A DNA stretch of 64,000 nt from Macrosoma leucophasiata (taxonomy: Eukaryota > Arthropoda > Insecta > Lepidoptera > Hedylidae). Under the pieces are notes generated by a model. That model searched no databases. It was not told where the DNA came from and saw only the letters and a list, made by a program, of their open reading frames with translations. The translations under genes were made by a program, and so were the position numbers. Below, in pieces: positions 56,766 to 64,000 of the stretch (position 1 is its first letter; the number at the start of each line of letters is the position of its first letter). The stretch lies in contig JAWQUS010000009.1 of assembly GCA_036365455.1 (NCBI GenBank), forward strand, positions 1,456,001 through 1,520,000, given 5' to 3'.

Positions 56766-56813
56766 CGGCCCTTCTAGCGGCCCTTCTAGCGGCCCTTCTA
56801 GCGGCCCTTCTAG
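56754..56813 (+). repeat. Stop-codon minisatellite (12 bp x 5)
   Basis: Five exact units of CGGCCCTTCTAG, i.e. Arg-Pro-Phe-stop. The first is the native end of the protein; the others follow in frame. Confidence 0.97.
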
Positions 56814-57215
56814 CGGCGGGGCACACCCGGACACACCTCTCGCGGTGTCTCTCCTAGGCTTCGAGCGACGGTCGTGCTTTGTGATGCAACAGTGTAACTT
56901 TTGTGGAGTGTATCGCCGCCCGAGTGGGGGACCGGACGTGTTTGGGGCTCGTTCTAGTTTCTGTTCACGGTTAGCTGTGTGTTGAGGATTGTTATGCTTT
57001 AGATTTGAGTAGATCGTTCGCAGTGCTTATTCGTTAATACCGCCCTTTGTGATGACGTACCCGTTCAACGGGACTGTTGAGGTAAGATTCCGAACTCCGC
57101 TGCACGCAACAGTGCTGCCGCAGCACTGTTCTCTATTTTCTACTGCATTGCTGCCGCGACTTCGTCGCGTAGCTCGAAATGTAATCAATTCAAAATAAAT
57201 AAAATTGGAGTGTCT
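56814..57215 (+). other. Probable TPP2 3' UTR
   Basis: GC-rich sequence continues to about 56960. AATAAA at 57194-57199 is a possible poly(A) signal, but an inverted-repeat element begins near 57079, so the true end is uncertain. Confidence 0.4.
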
Positions 57216-57568
57216 GTTTGTAATATTAAAATAACCGCTTTTTACTAAATGAATATGTATGTATACACGGTACATATACCAAAACAACATTTTTTACAAT
57301 ATTTGTCTGTCTGTCTGTTTGGCGGGACTAATCTTGGAAACGACTTTACCGATTTTGACGGGACTTTCACTGGCAGATAGCTGATGTAATAAGGAGTTAC
57401 ATAGGCTACTTTTATACTAGCTGCGCCCACGACTTCGTCCGGGGTAGATACTGAACAATCATAAATTATCACGCGAACGAAGTCGCGGGCACATCTAGTC
57501 TCATATAAACTTATAGAGAATATATGGACACCAGTAGTGCTGCCGTGCAGCGGAGTTCAGAATCGTAC
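57079..57568. repeat. Inverted-repeat element
   Basis: GGTAAGATTCCGAACTCCGC then TGCACG at the left is inverted at 57533-57568. Inside lie a GTCTGTCTGTCTG run and ACGACTTCGTCCG blocks, common in lepidopteran repeats. Confidence 0.6.
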
Positions 57569-57795
57569 CTACATACGTAAGATGAGTTATATCTGTACTT
57601 TAAAAAGTTTTTCATTACAATCAAATCGATTACAATTAATAAATGTGTCCGCATTATTTAGCGATACTGGAAATCAATACCAATAAAGTTTTCTAAGCCT
57701 CAATGCGATCACAACGGCTTGCAGTGTTTTTCGATGCTTATAACAATTTTGTTATATTTTTTAACGAGATTCCAAACTATACTCGATCGCGCATT

Positions 57796-58277
57796 TTTCA
57801 AAGGAGATGTTGCAAAAATGTATTGACCTCCGGCCATGTATTGTACACAATATCATTAAACAGGCAAAATCAATATTTAAACGTTTTTTACTGCATATTT
57901 TCACTTCTTTAGCTTTGTTTGCAGTTAAAAAACATAATTTGCAGTTAGAATTGCAACTCAAAACTAACATGGCGAATATGGCAGGCGATGTCATTGTGAC
58001 ATTTTCGTTTTTTAAATTGTATTTTGATTATAGAACCTGGAGAAAAAAGTAATATTTTCTAAATACTATCAAAATCGATTGATCCCAAGTGTCGGCTGTA
58101 TCGCCGCCATGTTTAACATAGTTGAAAATGATAAAATCGTTTGAATTAAATATGGTTGTAACTCTAAAATATATTCTTGAATAAATTAATTGTATTTTTT
58201 TCGGATTCTTCTTTAATTAACCCTTTTTTTGAGGACGTGTACGAACCAGGGCCGAGCTCGCAACATCTCCTTTGTAT
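57796..58277. repeat. Possible foldback element
   Basis: CAAAGGAGATGTTGC and its exact complement bound 480 bp of AT-rich sequence. Short frames inside are not recognisable. Confidence 0.45.
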
Positions 58278-58649
58278 AAATTGGCTTTGAAATCATCGGC
58301 GCTGTGATTGTAGTTACTGATTCTAATTGAAAAGTAACTCAATTTGATGTAGTGCTTGAATATTTTTCGGTCTATGCAAACAATGTAACAGGACAGAGAT
58401 GAAACAGAAATTTAAATAACACTTAAAATTGAGTTACGTTTTAGTTACCAACAGTTGTCATTATACTTTATGTAACGAACGTGAACTGTTATTATATAAG
58501 TATGTTGTTTAACGCAGTTCGAATTGTTGTTGGAAATATTAAGATTATAAGATCGGAAGACATATTCATATATGAATCTTTGCGAAACGAACTTGCTACA
58601 TAATGTACTGAGCATTGTACCGTAATGCTAGATGTCGCTTGGCTTTGCG
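58278..58649. other. Nothing recognised
   Basis: AT-rich, no shared repeat seen. Confidence 0.4.
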
Positions 58650-58990
58650 CATAGAGCATCGACCCACCGGTCGCGACGGGCAGAAGGGGAGTAGCCATAG
58701 CGTTTATTACCGATGCAAAACAGTCTGTCATTTCTTGCGGGGGGGTAAATACGTGTGACACACACTCACACTACATAAATCGTGTATTACTACGAAACTC
58801 ACACCTTGACTTTAACAAAATACGTAAACAATTTCACGCACACATTTAAATATCTGGGTGACAGGTATAGGCCCATTTGGGCTTGTAGTTTGACAGAGGG
58901 GAAAGCCTGTATATGGCTACTCCCCATAGCCGTAGAACAACGTGTTGTTGTGTGCCACCGGCCACGGCGGATGGCCCGTGTTGTTCTATG
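58650..58990. repeat. Family C MITE
   Basis: CATAGAGCATCGACCCACCG to CCCGTGTTGTTCTATG, with CAGTCTGTCATTTCTTGCGG and TAGGCCCATTTGGGCTTGTA inside. Confidence 0.85.
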
Positions 58991-59440
58991 GCTTTGCGCA
59001 ATTGACAGCAATATTTATTAGGTGCTGAAATTAAGATCCATTCTATAAACGATAACTACTACTATACATTTGTTGCCATTCGTTTTATGTAATGTTGTAG
59101 GTAAAGATATCACGGAGCTAATGGATAAGAAGGCTTAATACACCAATTATTTAAGAAAAACAGTGGAACCGACTTCTACCCTTAAATATTACTACTATTA
59201 TAAATGTAAAAGAATGGATGTTTTTTGCCAAATCACGCTAAAGCGTCTGGACGGATTTCGATGAAATTTTGTACACAGATATACAGGGTTATTTGTGATT
59301 AGTGCATCACCACTTGCAGGCAGCCTCTCTACATCAAGCCCAACAACATTTGTTCTACAACTTATTAAAATACAAAGTTTTTAATTTTTTCATACAAAAT
59401 TAATTTGTTGCCCCTAAAAAAATTATTAATCTCAGCGTAA

Positions 59441-59715
59441 CATAGAGCAACGCGGCCCACCGGAGGGATGTAGCCACAGCGTGTATTACCGATGCAAAAC
59501 AGTCTGTCATTTTTTGCGGGGGGAAATGCGTGAGACACACACACAACAAAAAACGTCTATTACTACGAAACTCACACCTTGACTTTAACAAAATACAGAA
59601 ACAATTTCACGCACTCATTTAAACATCTAGGCGACAGGTATAGGCCCATTTGGGCTTGTACTTTGACAGAGGGGAAAGCCTGCATATGACTGCTCCCCTC
59701 CGGTGTTGCTCTATG
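59441..59715. repeat. Family C MITE
   Basis: CATAGAGCAACGCGGCCCAC to CCGGTGTTGCTCTATG; same orientation and internal blocks as 58650-58990. Confidence 0.85.
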
Positions 59716-60597
59716 GAGCGTAGGTATGCCATTCATCATTGCCTAGGCATAATATCGCCACGTGAAGCAGGGAGCGTGGTTGTGGGGTGACAAATGCTCT
59801 TTTGAACTTTGAAAAAACAAATCTTTGGTTGAATGTGTTCGAGGTGAGGCTCATTGCAGGGCTTCATTAGAAATAGGACATTGCAACAGTGTCCTGGCAG
59901 ATCCTACTACGGATGACGCCAGAATACTGTTGCAACTATATCAATTGTCAATGAGCTAATGTTGTTTAATTATTTTTTTTTAAATTAAGAATGTAATTTA
60001 TGTGTACGCATAGAGCGTCATGGTCTTTGACCAAGCTCTTTAAATGGAGAATAAAAAAAAAAAAAAACTTTGTTAACATTTTTTTTTCTGGGTTATTTAT
60101 CAATATTTTTAAGAACAAAATAATGTTGAGATTGATGTGGAGACACTGCCTGTAAGAGGTGATGCGCTAGTTTAAATGAACCCTGTATATGACTGGGAGA
60201 GGTTGAGGTTCGTTAGGGAATTAGGTGCACGCGCGCAATGTCGCGATATTAAATATTTCACTTGAAATATTCTGCATGAATTATATTCTATCGCACTGTT
60301 ACCATCAATGAAATGATATAAATTAATTTCGGAGAGTCGAATTTTTCATATTACCTGCTGCGGAATTCCTTAATAAATAAAGGAAACTTTTAAATAAACA
60401 TCTTATTTAGTTCAGTAAGGAGGAAAAAAACGTGTATTGGTCCTTATTAAAAAGCCCCAGTAATCAATTGCAAAATTGTGCTATAACGTATGTTATTTTA
60501 AAACCATAATTTTATTTTGGGAAGAGGCACAACACCGGCTCTTTAAAGTATAAATAAATTACGTAATATTATGCTTGGTATATCTCATTAAAATATA
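59716..60597. other. Nothing recognised
   Basis: AT-rich, A-run near 60051; no gene. Confidence 0.4.
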
Positions 60598-61280
60598 CAG
60601 TAATAGCTCGACTTACGCTACCCCGTTTTACGCGAATTCCGAGATACGCGGTTTTTTTTTTCATCATAACCGCGTGCGTCGGTTTCCGCACACCGCTTTG
60701 TCAGTGTTTGGTTTACGCGAAGTTCGAACGTATCCCTATTGGATTTTTTACGTGCATGACATAAGACCAAAAGACCAAAAAATGAGTAATTTGAACCTGG
60801 TATATATATGAAAAGTTGAACCCCGACTTACCCGAATTCGACTTACACTGCTATCGTTTATACCTACCTATCGCGTTAGTCCGGGGTATTAAATAAATAA
60901 TGATAATGGCAACCCATTATACGTCCCACTGCTGGGCACGAGTCTCTCCCCTTTTTTTTTTGGGGGGAGGCTTGGAGCTTACTTCACCACGCTGCTCCAA
61001 TGCGGATTGGTGGAGGTGGGTGGGTTAGTGGCCAAACCGCTGTCGGATGTTTTCAAACCGCCCAAAAGACCTCCGACAACGTTTAACGACTGCTATCTAT
61101 CGATAGCAACCGGGACCGACGGCTTAACGTGCCCTCCGAAGCACGGAAACGCGCATTTAATTTGCCACTAGCGGTCACCCATCACACTACCCGACCGCGC
61201 CCGTAGTGCTTAACCGAGTAGATAGCTTATGATCTACACCAGCCGCCGGGCCATGCGCGCTTCAGTCCGGGGTATTACTG
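60598..61280. mobile_element. pogo/Tc1-like MITE split by a SINE
   Basis: Ends CAGTAATA and TATTACTG next to TA dinucleotides; GCTCGACTTACG and CCGAATTCGACTTACACTGC are repeated inside. The element is interrupted at 60893-61263. Confidence 0.65.
60893..61263 (-). repeat. 5S rRNA-like SINE
   Basis: 371 bp with a 14-bp target duplication AGTCCGGGGTATTA (60879-60892, 61264-61277). On the minus strand it contains TTAAGCACTACGGGCGCGGT then GATGGGTGACCGCT, matching the internal promoter half of 5S rRNA. The body ends with GTGCCCAGCAGTGGGACGTA and an AT-rich tail at 60893. Confidence 0.8.
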
Positions 61281-61912
61281 TATTATAATATACATCCAAT
61301 ATCCAATACGCGGTGCTTGGCGACACTTATTCAATGTTATCTAATTTCAGGCAAAAGTATTTGTTTTTGCATTTATTTTTATTAAATCAAATTAGGTACT
61401 TATTTTGAAATTAATATTAATTGAATGTATTTCTATTTACTACCCAAAATAATAATGTCTGTTCTTTATTTATTATTATTCGCGCGTTTTCATTTTTATA
61501 TTTTGTATCATTTGTTTTACGCGACGACAGGAGGGTGCTCAATACATTAATAGTTATAATTTTTTTAACTGTATTTTTTTAATTCTTAATCCATGTTTGG
61601 TTGTGTGAAGTTTATGGATGTAATTAAATGACCTCATTAGTGTAATTGTTGATTTTAGAGCTGACCGCTTTCATAGTACACGTAACAAATTTTACATTTG
61701 GTGCTGCAAAATACAATTTTAAAGTTTTTTGATGAATTGAATGGTAGGCTTTTTATTGATTGAATATTCTATACAATACAGATGTAATCAGTTTACTTGT
61801 AGGAAATTATTTATGCTATACATTTTTATGAATACTTCGGCATTTGTGTAAATCCGCTATCTGTGAGCGATAAAAGCGATACAAGAGCAAAGTTTGTGCC
61901 ATTTTAAAAAGA
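61281..61912. other. Nothing recognised
   Basis: AT-rich sequence without feature. Confidence 0.4.
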
Positions 61913-62452
61913 TTATAACACGACACGGTATTCAGGGTCCGGCACAAAGGGTGGGCGTGGCCTCGCGCCGGTTTGCCGCTTATTACACTATCCGGTTGAC
62001 AGGGCCCTAATTCAGTCACAGTACATATATTTGTACGTAGTTTCCATACTATTCATATTTATTATTATTATTATTTGATTATATGGCAGACAGTTGGAAA
62101 CAACTGATTTAGCCTTTATCTTGTTCCTGTTTTGTTTACTATCAGGAGTTTGATAAATGTCTATCGAGTTCATTTTTGAAATGGTTATCAGTTTGAGCTG
62201 ATATTACATAATCGGGCAGCTTGTTCCAAGCTTTAACTACACGGTTGCTGATAAAGTGTCTATGTAAGCTGTTAATTGACCGCGAACAGGACAGCTTTTG
62301 TACTTTTGATATTTGTACTGTGCGTTGTTAGAGGCGTTAGGCTGACCGGGCCGCTCCGGTCGCCCTGATTAGGGCCCTAACGCCCTAAATGTTATTACAC
62401 TACCCTGACCCTTGCTATCGGACCCTGAATACCGCGCCGTGTAATAAGTCCA
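61913..62452. repeat. Foldback element containing a LINE fragment
   Basis: TTATAACACGACACGGTATT then CAGGGTCCG at the left is inverted at 62424-62452 with three changes. The centre is the LINE fragment below. Confidence 0.75.
62142..62296 (-). pseudogene. LINE ORF2 C-terminus (51 codons)
   Basis: Minus strand: RHFISNRVVKAWNKLPDYVI then TDNHFKNELDRHLSNS and TGA. This is the usual last block of a LINE reverse transcriptase. Nothing upstream of it is preserved. Confidence 0.75.
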
Positions 62453-62532
62453 CAAGTCTTTGTATACTAGAACCGTAAAAGGTCTAAATACATTGGTGTT
62501 ACAATACAGTTAAGCTCTTGTCAAATACAACT

Positions 62533-62568
62533 GCGTACCGAACCGAACCGAACCGAACCGAAACCGTG
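62533..62568. repeat. (CCGAA)n microsatellite
   Basis: Five CCGAA units and a variant. Confidence 0.85.
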
Positions 62569-63131
62569 GAGAATGCGAAGCGAAGCGGAGTCGTCAAACT
62601 AGGTCCAGCGAAACGTGGTGGGTCACTTCGCTCTTGTGGGTTCGCGCAACTCTAGGACTCCTCTCAGAGGAAATGTGGAGGGAAACAGATTCTGAAGACG
62701 ACTATATATTTAATTTATGTGTAGTTTTAAAAGGAATATTTATTGTAAATAAATACAACCGACACGGTTCACGTTCTCGCTCTTGGTTTGACTTCGCGAG
62801 TCGTCCATAGACAGCCTGCTAATACAACCCTTTTGCTTACGTCTCGTTTCGCGTGTTCGCCTTTGGTTTGCCGTAGCGTTGCACGCATTCGGTTCGCTTT
62901 CGCTTTTCTATCTGACTAGATTCAGATGGTACCATACACCGCAAAATAAAAACGTAACGCTTTCGGTTCGCTGTCTATCTAGAAAATAAAAAATATATAA
63001 TAAAAACAAGCGTTATCACAAATAGAGTGGTCGGGTCACAGATGGTATTTGACTCAAACTTGTTCGTAGCGTTCCCGCCATATTATTATCTAATATCTTC
63101 ATCTTGATGTACTGGCGTGTCCTGGCGCGGT
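62569..63131. other. Nothing firm recognised
   Basis: Some inverted similarity between about 62575-62600 and 62770-62800; not a clear element. Confidence 0.35.
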
Positions 63132-63145
63132 AGATATAAAAGTTG

Positions 63146-63516
63146 TTTTTATATTATTTCGCATTAACACATGCTTGTGAAATATATTTTATTTTAAAGA
63201 AAAATGGAAAGAAAAATTTGACTTCAGGCGAGACTCGAACTCGCGGTCTACTGGGAATCTAGTCCAGCCGCCCTTCCAATTGAGCTACTGAAGTCCTGCC
63301 CGATTTGTCAAATCTTTCCATCACATTTATTGCATTGCTTTATGGTAGCAGTAGCGCCATCTATTACCAACTATGCTAGTTAGGCAACCGATATAATAGA
63401 CTTTTCAGTTTATTGAATATCGTAAAGAAGTCGCTTTTACCCTTAATAATTGTAGGCCGCGAGTTCGAGTCTCGCCTGAAGTCAAATTTTTCTTTCCATT
63501 TTTCTTTAAAATAAAA
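63146..63516. repeat. Family A SINE, complete unit plus inverted partial
   Basis: 371 bp between TAGATATAAAAGTT duplications (63132-63145, 63517-63530). A full minus-sense unit ends at CCCTTAATAATTGT and is joined to the last 60 bp of a plus-sense unit, from inside the T arm. Confidence 0.88.
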
Positions 63517-63530
63517 TAGATATAAAAGTT

Positions 63531-63921
63531 CAATACAAATTGTATTTCATATATTATATATGTAGTATAATAAGTAGCTAATTTGTGATTTCAAGATATT
63601 TATGCTCATGTACTATAAATATTGATTTGTATAGAATTTGTATATTTTATAGATCCAATCCCAGGTGATGTTTAACGATGCGTCGTCGAGTTGTTGGACA
63701 CGGTACTTAAATACGTAAAAAAGCCATGTATGGCCTATAGATATACTGCATATTTGTGTGTGTGTTGTGTAAGCAACAGCACGATCCACACACTTGTGTT
63801 GAACGTAGTAAAACCAACGTAGTGTGGGGCTGTAAGTGTAAGCGTTTATTCAATTCGACCTCCAGTTTTGAAAAGGGATGTTTCTGCCATAGTCGCATAT
63901 AGAATTGTACTTGGTTATTTT
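63531..63921. other. Nothing recognised
   Basis: AT-rich, no feature. Confidence 0.4.
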
Positions 63922-64000
63922 CATAGAGCAACACGGGCCACCGGCCGCGGCGGACCGGAGGGGAGTAGCATTTATTAGCATAGCAAAGCGTTTATTACCT
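63922..64000. repeat. Family C MITE, cut by window end
   Basis: CATAGAGCAACACGGGCCAC then CGGCCGCGGCGGACCGGAGG; the rest lies outside the window. Confidence 0.8.

Noticed and set aside
55286..56834. Minus-strand frames of 320-448 codons rich in Arg, Ala and Gly
   Set aside because: Antisense of the GC-rich exon 24 array; the sense frame matches TPP2.
60961..61260. A 5S rRNA gene
   Set aside because: Only the central promoter-like part resembles 5S; the ends differ and a 14-bp target duplication shows a retroposed SINE.

Overview
The window is animal genomic DNA, almost certainly from a moth or butterfly. The base is AT-rich and packed with short interspersed elements, truncated non-LTR retrotransposon tails, foldback MITEs, a mariner relic and a Ty3/Gypsy relic of the kinds common in Lepidoptera. 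The species cannot be told from the sequence.

One host gene is present, on the + strand from 6832 to 56765: tripeptidyl-peptidase II (TPP2), the giant cytosolic subtilisin-type exopeptidase. I could join 25 exons with GT/AG borders and matching phases into one 1293-residue reading frame (3882 nt with stop). It has the expected catalytic Asp44, His267, oxyanion Asn370 and Ser458. The exons are strikingly GC-rich against the AT-rich introns, and most of the 50 kb is inserted repeats.

The unusual part is how the gene has been amplified from inside. Five exons have been copied in tandem together with their 5' splice sites: exon 8 (3 copies), exon 17 (44 full copies plus one cut copy, a 6.4 kb array), exon 18 (12 copies), exon 20 (4 copies) and exon 24 (7 copies). 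The last four codons including the stop are repeated five times. For exons 8, 17, 18 and 24 the repeated cassette leaves the reading frame unchanged. The spacers between copies are only 26-45 nt where an acceptor exists. Whether the copies are spliced in, skipped or misassembled cannot be decided from DNA alone.

Layout: 1-6831 upstream, with two LINE reverse-transcriptase fragments, a third LINE tail and AT-rich sequence; 6832-26794 TPP2 exons 1-16 with a Gypsy relic in intron 2 and many SINE/MITE copies; 26795-36398 intron 16, with a decayed tandem array and a structurally intact LINE at about 31370-36114; 36399-46274 the amplified exons 17-20; 46275-47494 a dead mariner; 47888-56813 exons 21-25 with LINE, Harbinger-like and Penelope-like relics between them; 56814-64000 downstream sequence with MITEs, a LINE fragment and a SINE whose core resembles 5S rRNA. 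No other host gene, no rRNA gene and no functional tRNA gene was recognised.
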